A DNA stretch of 64,000 bases from assembly GCF_051433195.1 (NCBI RefSeq), contig NZ_JBHMFT010000001.1, forward strand, positions 248,001-312,000, read 5' to 3'. This document shows, piece by piece, positions 36,411-43,932 of this stretch (the first letter of the stretch is position 1; the number at the start of each line of letters is the position of its first letter). Under the pieces are notes generated by a model that ran no database searches, was not told where the DNA came from, and saw only the letters and a program-made list of their open reading frames with translations. The DNA comes from Falsiroseomonas sp051433195. Lineage in GTDB: Bacteria; Pseudomonadota; Alphaproteobacteria; Acetobacterales; Acetobacteraceae. The position numbers were made by a program, and so were the translations under genes.

Positions 36411-36569
36411 TTGGCTTGGCAGCGGCGTCCCGGGGTTGCGTCCAGGGCGGCTGCCTCGCAAGGCGACAGGGGTCGCGGTCATTCGGCTCCGGTCGTAGCT
36501 CTGGTGGGTGCGGCAGGCCGCGCCCGAGGACACCCCCGGGCAGGCTCCCGAACCCAGGGGTCCAGCCAA
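36411..36569. ncRNA. Candidate structured RNA, rod-like fold, strand uncertain
   Basis: Inside the 543-base gap 36188-36730, which holds no convincing protein gene, about 160 bases fold end to end. TTGGCTTGG (36411-36419) pairs with CCAGCCAA (36562-36569). 36427-36437 pairs with 36551-36561 (10 of 11). 36445-36456 pairs with 36538-36549 (10 of 12). GGGGT pairs with ACCCC (36469-36473 with 36532-36536). The tip is an 8-bp hairpin (36506-36513 with 36518-36525, loop CAGG). A large 5'-side internal loop lies at 36474-36498. This overall shape, with closed ends and a big central loop, recalls 6S RNA, but I cannot show that. Plus-strand TTGACG-N17-TAGCCT (36383-36411) and minus-strand ATGAAA-N17-TATATT are both possible promoters. 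Confidence 0.35.
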
Positions 36570-36730
36570 TATAGGTGAGGTGCCCTCAGCTTTCATATCG
36601 GATTTACGGCATGGCCCGCATGTTCCTGTCTTTGGGCTCCTTCACCGGCCGGTCGTCCGGTCATTTGCGCTGCCCCAGCTTCGGCGGGAGCAGCGATAAT
36701 GCAGGCTGACACGCAGGGCGGGAGACCCGC

Positions 36731-37216
36731 ATGAGGCTTTCCACCCGCGGTCGCTACGCCGTGATGGCGATGGTCGAACTCGCCGCGCGCCAGCAGGGCG
36801 AGTCGGCGGAATGCGGCGCGGTGACGCGGCCGCAGGTCAGCCTGGCGGAGATCGCGCAGGCGCAGCGGCTGTCGCTGGCCTACCTCGAACAGCTGTTCGG
36901 CCCGCTGCGGCGCGCGGGGCTGGTCGCCTCCGTCCGCGGCCCGGGCGGCGGCTACATGCTGGCACGGCCGGCGCGGGAGATTTCCATCGCGGTGATCGTC
37001 GAGGCGGTGGATGAATCGATCCAGGCGACCCGCTGCGAGGAGGGCGGGCCAGGGTGCCTCGCCGGGGATCGCTGCCTGACGCATGATTTGTGGGCGGAAC
37101 TCGGCAGCCAGATCAAGATGTTCCTGGAGGGCGTGACGCTGGCCGACGTGGTCTGCGGCCAGGTGATGGGGCGCGCCACCTGCCCAACCGCCGCCGGGCG
37201 CTCGCCGGAGCCATGA
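36731..37216 (+). CDS. iscR: Rrf2 family Fe-S regulator IscR
   Basis: A 161-residue Rrf2 regulator: winged helix-turn-helix at the N-terminus (MRLSTRGRYAVMAMVELA, recognition helix in LSLAYLEQLFGPLRRAGLV, wing RGPGGGYML), then the cluster-binding segment with C102, C109, C115 and H118 in CEEGGPGCLAGDRCLTH. This matches the three Cys plus His of IscR that hold a [2Fe-2S] cluster. It normally represses Fe-S assembly genes when clusters are sufficient, and it heads such a unit here. Its stop overlaps the next start as ATGA. The start follows GGGAG; no clear IscR box could be assigned upstream. Confidence 0.93.
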   Translation: MRLSTRGRYAVMAMVELAARQQGESAECGAVTRPQVSLAEIAQAQRLSLAYLEQLFGPLRRAGLVASVRGPGGGYMLARPAREISIAVIVEAVDESIQATRCEEGGPGCLAGDRCLTHDLWAELGSQIKMFLEGVTLADVVCGQVMGRATCPTAAGRSPEP

Positions 37217-38292
37217 CCCTTTACCTCGACGCCAACGCCTCCGAGCCGCTGCGGCCGGCGGCACGGGCGGCGGTGCTGGCGGCGCTGGACCTGGCGGGCA
37301 ATCCGTCCTCGGTCCATGCCGCCGGGCGGGCGGCGCGGCGGCTGCTGGACCGGGCGCGGGACCAGGTGGTCGCGCGCTTCGGCCCGGCCGAGGTGGTGTT
37401 CACCGCCGGCGGGACGGAGGCGAATGCGCTGGCAATCCGGGGCCTGGCCGCCGGCCGCCGGGTGCTGGTGGGGGCGACGGAACACCCGGCCGTGCTGGCC
37501 GCGGCCCCTGGCGCGGCCCTGCTGCCGGTGCGGCCGGACGGCACCCTGGACCTGGATGCGCTGGAGGCGGCCTTGCGCGGGGCGCCCGCGCTGGTCTGCC
37601 TGATGGCGGCGAACAACGAGACCGGCGTGATCCACCCGGTCGCGGCGGCCGCGGCGCTGTGTCGCCGGCACGGCGCGCTGCTGCATGTGGATGCGGTGCA
37701 GGCGGCCGGGCGCATTCCGGTGACGCTCGAAGCTTTCGGCGCCGACAGCCTGGCGATCTCCGGCCACAAGCTCGGCGGGCCGAAGGGCGCGGGCACGCTG
37801 CTGCTGCGGCCGGGGCTCGGCCTGGCGCCGCTGATCGCCGGGGGCGGCCAGGAACGCGGCCGGCGCGGCGGCACCGAACCACTGCCCGCCATCGCGGGCC
37901 TGGGCGCGGCGGCGGAGGCGGCGGACCCGGCGGAGGCGGCCCGGTTGGCGGCGCTGCGGGACGCCATCGAGGCCGGCTGCCACGGTGCCGAGGTCTCCGG
38001 CGCCGGCGCGCCGCGCCTGCCCAACACCACCAGCCTGATCCTGCCCGGCCATGCGGCGGAGACTCAGGTGATCGCACTCGACCTCGCCGGGATGCAGGTC
38101 TCGGCCGGCGCCGCCTGTTCCTCGGGCAAGGTCGGGCGCAGCCATGTGCTGGCCGCGATGGGCCTCGCGGAGGGCGCGATCCGCGTCTCGCTGCCCTGGG
38201 ATGCGCCGCCCGACGCGGCGGAGCGTTTCGTCCAGGCTTGGTCCGCCATGCGCGACCGCCTCTCCCGCCGCACCCTGGCCGGGGCCAGATGA
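37213..38292 (+). CDS. Cysteine desulfurase, NifS-like (first of two)
   Basis: Takes sulfur from cysteine for Fe-S cluster or other thio-cofactor synthesis; PLP enzyme, cytoplasmic. The 359-residue product has the PLP lysine K186 in AISGHKLGGPKG, H91 in ATEHPAVL and the persulfide cysteine C302 in SAGAACSSGKVGRS, a class I (IscS/NifS) active loop. It starts YLDANASEPLRP where IscS has YLDNHATTP, and it is about 45 residues shorter than the second desulfurase, so it is a divergent paralogue and not a recent copy. Both ends overlap the neighbours as ATGA, forming iscR-desulfurase-desulfurase. Confidence 0.92.
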   Translation: MTLYLDANASEPLRPAARAAVLAALDLAGNPSSVHAAGRAARRLLDRARDQVVARFGPAEVVFTAGGTEANALAIRGLAAGRRVLVGATEHPAVLAAAPGAALLPVRPDGTLDLDALEAALRGAPALVCLMAANNETGVIHPVAAAAALCRRHGALLHVDAVQAAGRIPVTLEAFGADSLAISGHKLGGPKGAGTLLLRPGLGLAPLIAGGGQERGRRGGTEPLPAIAGLGAAAEAADPAEAARLAALRDAIEAGCHGAEVSGAGAPRLPNTTSLILPGHAAETQVIALDLAGMQVSAGAACSSGKVGRSHVLAAMGLAEGAIRVSLPWDAPPDAAERFVQAWSAMRDRLSRRTLAGAR

Positions 38293-39512
38293 GCTTCATG
38301 ACCAGCCGTCCGAACCGCCCGATCTACCTCGACAACCACGCCACCACGCCGTGCGACCCGCGCGTGCTCGCGGCGATGCGGCCGTGGTGGGAGGAGAACT
38401 TCGCCAATCCCGGCTCCGTCGAGCACGGCATGGGGCGGGAGGCGGAGGCGGCGGTGGACCAGGCGCGCGCGCAGGTCGCGGCGCTGATCGGCGCGGAGCC
38501 CACGGAAATCCTGTTCACCTCCGGCGCGACGGAGGCGAACAATTTGGCGATCAAGGGCGCCGCCCGCTTCGCCGCGAGCCAGGGCACGGAGCGGCGCCGG
38601 GTCGTCACGCTGGTGACCGAGCACAAATGCGTCCTGGAAAGCGTCCGTGACCTGGCCGCGGAGGGCTTCGAGCCGGTGCTGCTGCCGGTGCGGCCGGACG
38701 GGCTGCTGGACCTCGCGGTGCTGGAGGCGGCGCTGGCCGAGGCGCCGACGCTGCTGGTCTCTGTCATGGCGGTGAACAACGAGATCGGCGTGGTGCAGGA
38801 CCTCGCCGCCATCGGCGCCATGGTGAAGGCGCATGGCGCGCTGTTCCATACCGATGCGGCGCAGGCGGCGGGGCGCCTGCCGCTGGATGTGGGGGATATC
38901 CGGGCCGACCTCCTCTCCCTGTCCGGCCACAAGGTCTATGGGCCGAAGGGCATCGGCGCGCTGTATGTCCGGCGCCGGCCGAGGGTGCGCCTCGCGCCGC
39001 TGTTCTCCGGCGGCGGGCAGGAACGCGGGCTGCGCTCCGGCACCCTGCCGGCGCCGCTGGTGGTCGGCTTCGGCGAGGCCTGCCGGATCGCGGCGCTGGA
39101 GGGCGCGCTGGATGCCGGGCGCATCGCCGGGCAGCGGGCGCGGTTCCGGGATGCGCTGGCGGCGCAGGTGCCGGGGCTGCTGGTGAACGGGTCGGAGGCG
39201 GCCCGCGTCGCCGGCAACCTGTCGCTGTCCTTCCCGGGCGGCGTCACCGCGCAGGCGATCATGGCGGCGGCGCCGGAGCTGTGCGTCTCCACCGGTTCCG
39301 CCTGTTCCTCGGCCGAGGTCGAGCCCAGTTATGTGCTGGCCGCGCTCGGTTTGCCGGAGGCGCAGGCCCGCGCGACCTTGCGCATCGGCATGGGGCGCTT
39401 TACCTCGCCGGCGGATGTGGATCGAGCCGCCGCGGCCCTGGGCGCCGCCTGGCGCCGGGCCATGGAAACCTCGAACAGGTCCGACAGCCCCCGGACACGC
39501 GCGGCGGAGTAG
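38289..39512 (+). CDS. Cysteine desulfurase IscS-like (second of two)
   Basis: A 407-residue class I cysteine desulfurase. It shows YLDNHATTPCDPRV, FTSGATEANNLAIKG, H112 in TEHKCVLES, PLP lysine K215 in SLSGHKVYGPKG and persulfide cysteine C339 in STGSACSSAEVEPS. This is closer to housekeeping IscS than the preceding gene. The start overlaps the previous stop as ATGA; an ATG three codons later (MTSRP) is an alternative. Ferredoxin follows after eight bases. The scaffold iscU, iscA and the hscBA chaperones are absent here, so sulfur must be handed to proteins encoded elsewhere. Confidence 0.94.
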   Translation: MSFMTSRPNRPIYLDNHATTPCDPRVLAAMRPWWEENFANPGSVEHGMGREAEAAVDQARAQVAALIGAEPTEILFTSGATEANNLAIKGAARFAASQGTERRRVVTLVTEHKCVLESVRDLAAEGFEPVLLPVRPDGLLDLAVLEAALAEAPTLLVSVMAVNNEIGVVQDLAAIGAMVKAHGALFHTDAAQAAGRLPLDVGDIRADLLSLSGHKVYGPKGIGALYVRRRPRVRLAPLFSGGGQERGLRSGTLPAPLVVGFGEACRIAALEGALDAGRIAGQRARFRDALAAQVPGLLVNGSEAARVAGNLSLSFPGGVTAQAIMAAAPELCVSTGSACSSAEVEPSYVLAALGLPEAQARATLRIGMGRFTSPADVDRAAAALGAAWRRAMETSNRSDSPRTRAAE

Positions 39513-39520
39513 AGTCGAAG

Positions 39521-39850
39521 ATGCCGAAGATGACCTTCATCGAGCGGAACGGGATTCCGAAGGAAGTCGATGCCCCGCTCGGGCTTTCGGTGCTCGAGAT
39601 CGCGCACAAGCATGGCGTGGATATCGAGGGCGCCTGCGAGGGTTCGCTGGCGTGCTCCACCTGCCATGTCGTGGTCGATGCCGGCTGGTACGGCAAGCTG
39701 GCCGGCGCGACGGAGGATGAGGAGGACATGCTGGACCTCGCCTTCGACCTGCAGGAAACGTCCCGCCTCGGCTGCCAGATCATCATGACGGATGCGCTCG
39801 ACGGGCTGGTGGTGAAGCTGCCCTCCGGCACGCGCAACGCCGGCGGCTGA
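39521..39850 (+). CDS. fdx: ISC-type [2Fe-2S] ferredoxin
   Basis: A 109-residue adrenodoxin-type ferredoxin, the electron donor in Fe-S cluster assembly. Ligands are C39, C45, C48 and C85 in GACEGSLACSTCHVV and SRLGCQI, the spacing of the Fdx group. The acidic interaction helix ATEDEEDMLDLAFD is present. The ATG at 39521 has GGAG upstream; ATG at 39530 is a second option. The stop overlaps the tenA start by one base (TGATG), linking Fe-S and thiamine-salvage genes in one unit. Confidence 0.93.
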   Translation: MPKMTFIERNGIPKEVDAPLGLSVLEIAHKHGVDIEGACEGSLACSTCHVVVDAGWYGKLAGATEDEEDMLDLAFDLQETSRLGCQIIMTDALDGLVVKLPSGTRNAGG

Positions 39851-40545
39851 TGTCGGCCTGGGAGACGGATTTCGGCGCGGAGGGCGGGCTGTTCCGCCGG
39901 CTGCGCGCGGAAGCTGCCGCGGATTGGCAGGCCTACACCTGGCACGACTTCGTGCGCCGGCTGTCCGACGGCACGCTGCCCCTGGCCGCTTTTCGCAACT
40001 TCCTGATCCAGGACTACCTGTTCCTGATCCACTTCGCCCGCGCCCAGGCGCTCGCGGTGTTCAAGGCCGAGAGCCTCCCGGCCATGCGGCAGAAGTCGGG
40101 CTCGATCGCGGCCATCCTGGAGGAGACCGCGCTGCATCTCGGCTACTGCGCCGAATGGGGCATCGCCGAGGATACGGTGCGCGCCACGCCGGAATCGGCG
40201 GAGACGGTCAGCTACACCCGCTACGTCATCGACCGTGGCCTGGCTGGCGACATCCTCGACCTGGAAGTGGCGCTGGCGCCCTGCACGGTGGGCTATGGCG
40301 AGGTCGCGCTGCGCATCCTGGCCGACCCGAACCGCAGGGTGCAGGGCAACCCCTACCAGAGCTGGATCGAGGCCTACGCCGCGCCCGCCTACCAGGCGCT
40401 GGCGCGCGGTGCCGCAGCGCGGATCGACGCGCTGGGCGAGAGCCATGGCGGCCACGCGCGGTTCCCCATCCTGGCCGCGACCTTCGGGGAAGCCGCGCGG
40501 CTGGAGCAGCGTTTCTGGCAGCAGGGGCTGGACGCGGCGGCATGA
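39850..40545 (+). CDS. tenA: TenA family aminopyrimidine aminohydrolase
   Basis: TenA hydrolyses amino-HMP-type breakdown products so that the thiamine pyrimidine can be reused. The 231-residue all-helical product shows FRNFLIQDYLFLIHFARAQ, the catalytic cysteine region LEVALAPCTVGYGEVA (TenA_C class) and the C-terminal glutamate in FGEAARLEQRFW. Cytoplasmic. It is translationally coupled to fdx. It complements thiS-thiG, which lie 39 kb away in this window. Its 3' end runs into a short duplicated copy of the mnmA start. Confidence 0.9.
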   Translation: MSAWETDFGAEGGLFRRLRAEAAADWQAYTWHDFVRRLSDGTLPLAAFRNFLIQDYLFLIHFARAQALAVFKAESLPAMRQKSGSIAAILEETALHLGYCAEWGIAEDTVRATPESAETVSYTRYVIDRGLAGDILDLEVALAPCTVGYGEVALRILADPNRRVQGNPYQSWIEAYAAPAYQALARGAAARIDALGESHGGHARFPILAATFGEAARLEQRFWQQGLDAAA

Positions 40546-40594
40546 GGGTTCTTGTGGCCCCCCTCATGGCGAAGCCATGAGGATCCTTGTTGCC
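40542..40594 (+). repeat. Duplicated start region of mnmA
   Basis: ATGAGGGTTCTTGTGGCC at 40542-40559 and ATGAGGATCCTTGTTGCC at 40577-40594 match at 15 of 18 bases and encode MRVLVA and MRILVA. The first copy overlaps the tenA stop and runs only 12 codons to a TGA that overlaps the true mnmA ATG (CCATGA). It looks like a 35-bp tandem slip at the gene start, leaving a short upstream open frame that could couple mnmA translation to tenA. Confidence 0.6.
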
Positions 40595-41674
40595 ATGTCG
40601 GGTGGCGTGGACAGCAGCGTCGTCGCGGCGCTGCTGGTGGAGCAGGGGCACGAGGTGATCGGCGCCACCCTGCAATTGTACGACCACGGCGCCGCCATCC
40701 AGAAGAAGGGTGCCTGCTGCGCCGGGCAGGACATCCACGATGCGCGCCGCGTCGCCGACAGCCTCGGCATCCCGCACTACGTGCTGGACCGCGAGCAGCG
40801 CTTCCGGGAAGCCGTGATCGACGATTTCGCGGATACCTACGCCCGCGGCGAAACCCCCATCCCCTGCATCCGCTGCAACCAGACCGTGAAGTTCCAGGAC
40901 CTGGTGGCGCTGGCCGAGGATCTGGGCTGCGAGGCGCTGGCCACGGGCCACTACGCCCGCCGCGTGGAAGGCCCCCAGGGCGCCGAGCTGCACCGCGCCG
41001 CGGACCCGCTGCGCGACCAGTCCTATTTCCTATTCGCCACCACCCGCGCCCAGTTGCAGTTTTGCCGGTTTCCGCTCGGCGACATGCCGGACAAGGCTGC
41101 GGTGCGGGAGGTGGCGCAGCGGCTGGGCCTGGCGGTGGCGGCGAAGCCGGACAGCCAGGACATCTGCTTCGTGCCCAAAGGCAGCTACGACCGCCTGGTG
41201 GCGAAGCTGCGGCCGGAGACGGCGGAGCCGGGCGAGATCGTCGACCTCGATGGCCAGGTGCTCGGCCGGCACCAGGGCATCGGCCGCTACACGGTCGGGC
41301 AGGGGCGCGGCCTCGGCCTGGGCGGTGGCGCCGGGGAACGCCTGTTCGTCACCGCGATCGAGCCCGGCCGCCGCCGCATCGTGGTGGCGCCGCGCGCCGC
41401 GCTGGCTCGCACCGAGGCCACCGCCGGCGAGGTCAACTGGCTGGTCTCGCCACCCGCCTCGCCCCGCGCGGTGCAGGTGAAGCTGCGGGGGCGGGAGGCG
41501 CCGCGCACGGCGGAGGTGGCGTGGGATGCCGATGCGGGCCTGCTGCACCTGACGCTGGCGGAGCCCAACATTGTCGCCGCAGGCCAGGCCTGCGTGCTGT
41601 ACGAGGGCGACCAGGTGCTCGGCGGCGGCTTCCTGCGCGCCGCCAGCGTTGACAGGGGCGGGGTGGCGGCGTAA
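40577..41674 (+). CDS. mnmA: tRNA 2-thiouridylase MnmA
   Basis: Adds sulfur to uridine 34 of tRNA-Lys, -Glu and -Gln, using sulfur that starts from cysteine desulfurase. The 365-residue product has the PP-loop SGGVDSS (residues 8-14), the catalytic cysteine C100 in IPCIRCNQTVKF, the second cysteine C197 in SQDICFVPKG, and the C-terminal beta-barrels. The start is the ATG at 40577, overlapped by the end of a 12-codon frame that repeats its own first codons. Its location after two desulfurase genes and before a tRNA gene fits a sulfur-relay neighbourhood. Confidence 0.95.
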   Translation: MRILVAMSGGVDSSVVAALLVEQGHEVIGATLQLYDHGAAIQKKGACCAGQDIHDARRVADSLGIPHYVLDREQRFREAVIDDFADTYARGETPIPCIRCNQTVKFQDLVALAEDLGCEALATGHYARRVEGPQGAELHRAADPLRDQSYFLFATTRAQLQFCRFPLGDMPDKAAVREVAQRLGLAVAAKPDSQDICFVPKGSYDRLVAKLRPETAEPGEIVDLDGQVLGRHQGIGRYTVGQGRGLGLGGGAGERLFVTAIEPGRRRIVVAPRAALARTEATAGEVNWLVSPPASPRAVQVKLRGREAPRTAEVAWDADAGLLHLTLAEPNIVAAGQACVLYEGDQVLGGGFLRAASVDRGGVAA

Positions 41675-41713
41675 TCGCGGCGCCGCTTCAGCGACATCCC
41701 GAGCGGAGTCCGG

Positions 41714-41790
41714 GGCGGCGTAGCTCAGCTGGTTAGAGCACGGCACTCATAATGCCGGGGTCAGCGGTTCAAGTCCGCTCGCCGCTACCA
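41714..41790 (+). tRNA. tRNA-Met (CAT anticodon, elongator type)
   Basis: A complete 77-base cloverleaf with encoded CCA. Acceptor GGCGGCG pairs with CGCCGCT (closing G-U), D arm GCTCAGCTGGTTAGAGC, anticodon stem CGGCA/TGCCG with loop CTCATAA (anticodon CAT at 41748-41750), and T arm AGCGG-TTCAAGT-CCGCT. The G1-U72 pair and overall sequence resemble alphaproteobacterial elongator tRNA-Met and not initiator tRNA (which has an unpaired first base) or the tRNA-Ile(CAT) form, though the latter cannot be fully excluded by eye. A hairpin CTTCCCAA/TTGGGAAG (41823-41856) follows without a T tract. Confidence 0.95.
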
Positions 41791-41940
41791 TCACCCCTGT
41801 GGCGCCAGCCGTGCGGGAAAACCTTCCCAAAGTGTGAGCGACAACTTCTTGGGAAGACCCGATTCGCGACTCCGGCAACCGGACGCAACCGACTAACGTT
41901 GATGCAAACGTGGGCAGACTGCAATTCCCCGGAGCACAGC

Positions 41941-42336
41941 GTGGCCTTTGCACGACAGGTCCTGGTGGTTGAAGACGATGTCGGGTTGCGTCGGCTCCTG
42001 ACCGACGTCATCGCCACCGATCCGGCCTTCACCGCCGATGGCGCCGGCAGCATCGCGCAGGCGGAGGCGCTGCTGGCCGCATCGGGAAGTGGCTATGACG
42101 CCATCCTGCTGGATCTGGGCCTGCCGGATGGCGATGGCGGCGAATTCTGCGAGCGCCTGCGGCACCGCGGCGTCACCTGTCCCATTATCATGCTGACCGG
42201 CTGCGTCGCGCGGGGCGACCTGGGCCGGGGCCTGGATTGCGGCGCCAGCGACTACCTGGCCAAGCCGGTCGGCGTCGCCGAATTGATGAGGCGTCTGCGG
42301 CTTCAGTTGGACCTCGCCCTGCCGCTCGCCCGCTGA
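41941..42336 (+). CDS. Single-domain response regulator
   Basis: A receiver-only protein of 131 residues from GTG at 41941, which has GGAG six bases upstream; ATG at 41902 would give 144 residues but has no ribosome site. Acidic residues ED at 11-12, phospho-acceptor D58 in AILLDLGLPDGDGG, Thr in MLTG and switch lysine in YLAKPVGV are all present. The remaining 25 residues form the last helix, with no output domain. It may act like a phosphorelay intermediate for an orphan kinase such as the hybrid kinase at 33735-35396. That pairing is inference. Confidence 0.85.
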   Translation: MAFARQVLVVEDDVGLRRLLTDVIATDPAFTADGAGSIAQAEALLAASGSGYDAILLDLGLPDGDGGEFCERLRHRGVTCPIIMLTGCVARGDLGRGLDCGASDYLAKPVGVAELMRRLRLQLDLALPLAR

Positions 42337-42342
42337 AGGCCC

Positions 42343-43101
42343 TCAGGCCGGCGGCAGCCGCAGCGCGCCGTCCAGGCGGATCGTCTCGCCGTTGAGCAGC
42401 GGGTTCGCCGCGATCGCCAGGACCATCGCCGCGTATTCGTCCGGCCGGCCCAGGCGGGGCGGGAACAGCGGCATCTTCCCCAGGCTCTCCCGCGCCTCCG
42501 GCGTCAGCGTATCCATCAGCGGGGTGTGGAACAGGCCGGGCGCGAGCGTCACCACGCGCACGCCGAGCCGCGAAAGCTCCCGCGCCGCCGGCAGGGTCAG
42601 CGCCACCACGCCGCCCTTGGAGGCGGCATAGGCGCATTGGCCGATCTGGCCCTCATAGGCGGCGATGGAGGCGGTGGCGACGACGAGGCCGCGCTGGCCA
42701 TCGGGCAGCGCCTCGTTCGTCGTCATCCGCGCGGCGGCCAGGCGCAGCAGGTTGAAGGTGCCGACCAGGTTCACGCGGATCACCCGCTCGAACAGCGCCA
42801 GGTCGTGCGGGCCCTGGCGGCCGGCGACGCGGCCGGCGGGGGCGATGCCGGCGCAGGCCACCGCGAGGCGCAGCGGGCCGAGGCCGGCGGCGGCCTCCAC
42901 CGCCTCGGCCATCGGCGCTTCCTCCGCCACGTCGCCGGCGACCGCGAGGCCGCCGATGCGCTCGGCCACCGCCTGCGCGGCGGCTGCGTTGATGTCCAGC
43001 ACGACGACCTTGGCGCCGGCGGCCGCCAGCGCCTCCGCCGTCGCGGCGCCGAGGCCGGAGCCGCCGCCGGTGACCAGTGCCGATGCGCCACGAAGATCCA
43101 T
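42343..43101 (-). CDS. SDR family 3-hydroxyacyl-CoA dehydrogenase
   Basis: A 252-residue short-chain dehydrogenase resembling type II 3-hydroxyacyl-CoA dehydrogenase (HSD17B10 group). The NAD site is TGGGSGLG (11-18) with D36 in VVLDIN favouring NAD, and the catalytic set is S145, Y158 and K162 in TASIAAYEGQIGQCAYAASKGG. The C-terminal PLFPPRLGRPDEYAAMV fits that group. In context it would oxidise the beta-hydroxyacyl-CoA made by the adjacent hydratase. It is two bases downstream of the hydratase gene, in one unit whose promoter carries MarR-like site 1. Confidence 0.88.
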   Translation of the reverse strand: MDLRGASALVTGGGSGLGAATAEALAAAGAKVVVLDINAAAAQAVAERIGGLAVAGDVAEEAPMAEAVEAAAGLGPLRLAVACAGIAPAGRVAGRQGPHDLALFERVIRVNLVGTFNLLRLAAARMTTNEALPDGQRGLVVATASIAAYEGQIGQCAYAASKGGVVALTLPAARELSRLGVRVVTLAPGLFHTPLMDTLTPEARESLGKMPLFPPRLGRPDEYAAMVLAIAANPLLNGETIRLDGALRLPPA

Positions 43102-43103
43102 GC

Positions 43104-43871
43104 TCAGGCCTCCCCCGCCTTGGCCGCCCGCTTCTCCAGGAAGGCGGCGAGGCCAGCCTGGGCTTCCGGGCCGGTCTGCGCCAGGGCGGCCATCATGCTC
43201 TCGACGAACAAGCCATCCTCCTCCGACATGTCCTGGATGCGCGGCAGCGCCTGCAGCACGCCGAGCACCGTCAGCGGCGCCATTCTTGCCATTTTGGCCG
43301 CCAACTCGCCGGCCTTGTCCGGGGCCGCGCCGGGCGGGGTGACATGGGTGACGAGGCCGGCGCGTTCCGCCGCCGCCGCATCCAGCGCGCGCCCGGTCAG
43401 CATCATGTCCGCCATCCGCGCGGCGCCGATGATGCGGGCGACATGCACGCTGGCGCCGCCGCCGACGAAGATGCCGCGCGATCCCTCGGGCAGGGCGAAG
43501 AAGGCGGTCTCATCCGCCACGCGGATGTGGCAGGCGGCGGCCAGTTCCAGCCCGCCGCCGACGCAGGCGCCATGCACCGCCGCCACCGCCGGCACCCGCC
43601 CGCCCCGGATGCGCCGGAACACCGCGTGCCAGCCGCGCGAATGGTGGAACACCGCGGCCGCATCGCGCGCGGTGTGCTCGGACAGGTCGAGGCCGGCGGA
43701 GAAGCAGGGGCCATGGCCGAACAGCACGATGGCCCGCGCGGCATCCTGTGCCTGCGCCACCGCGGCATCGAGCGCGGACAGCAGCCCATCGTTGATGGCG
43801 TTGCGCTTGGCCGGGCGGTTCAGGCCGATCCAGGCGACGCCGTCGCGAAGCTCCAGGCTGACCGGGTCCAT
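43104..43871 (-). CDS. Enoyl-CoA hydratase/isomerase (crotonase) family protein
   Basis: A 255-residue crotonase. Both catalytic glutamates are present, E109 in GGGLELAAACHIRVA and E129 in FALPEGSRGIFVGGGA, and the oxyanion hole is at CFSAGLDL. In context it would hydrate an aryl-acrylyl-CoA such as feruloyl- or coumaroyl-CoA. The downstream dehydrogenase and the separate thiolase point to full beta-oxidation and not to the hydratase-lyase route that yields aldehydes. The start lies 16 bases from an inverted repeat, RTTATG-N3-CATAAC type, that likely controls it. Confidence 0.88.
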   Translation of the reverse strand: MDPVSLELRDGVAWIGLNRPAKRNAINDGLLSALDAAVAQAQDAARAIVLFGHGPCFSAGLDLSEHTARDAAAVFHHSRGWHAVFRRIRGGRVPAVAAVHGACVGGGLELAAACHIRVADETAFFALPEGSRGIFVGGGASVHVARIIGAARMADMMLTGRALDAAAAERAGLVTHVTPPGAAPDKAGELAAKMARMAPLTVLGVLQALPRIQDMSEEDGLFVESMMAALAQTGPEAQAGLAAFLEKRAAKAGEA

Positions 43872-43886
43872 CGGCGCGTCCCTTTA

Positions 43887-43901
43887 GTTATGCGCCATAA
43901 C
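43887..43901. promoter_or_regulatory. MarR-type operator, site 1 (hydratase-dehydrogenase promoter)
   Basis: GTTATG-CGC-CATAAC, a perfect 6-bp inverted repeat with a 3-base centre, between the marR stop and the hydratase start codon (16 bases from it). The same palindrome recurs at 44456-44470 and, with one base changed, at 48078-48092. Confidence 0.75.
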
Positions 43902-43932
43902 GATAGGCGCCGAGGCGGGGGCTGGGCAAGCC

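Noticed and set aside
36180..36596. 138-codon minus-strand frame in the gap before iscR
   Set aside because: Gly/Pro/Arg/Ser-rich, no motif, no ribosome site, and it crosses the structured RNA candidate; more likely chance.
41752..41940. Longer response-regulator frame starting at 41752
   Set aside because: That start is inside the tRNA-Met gene.
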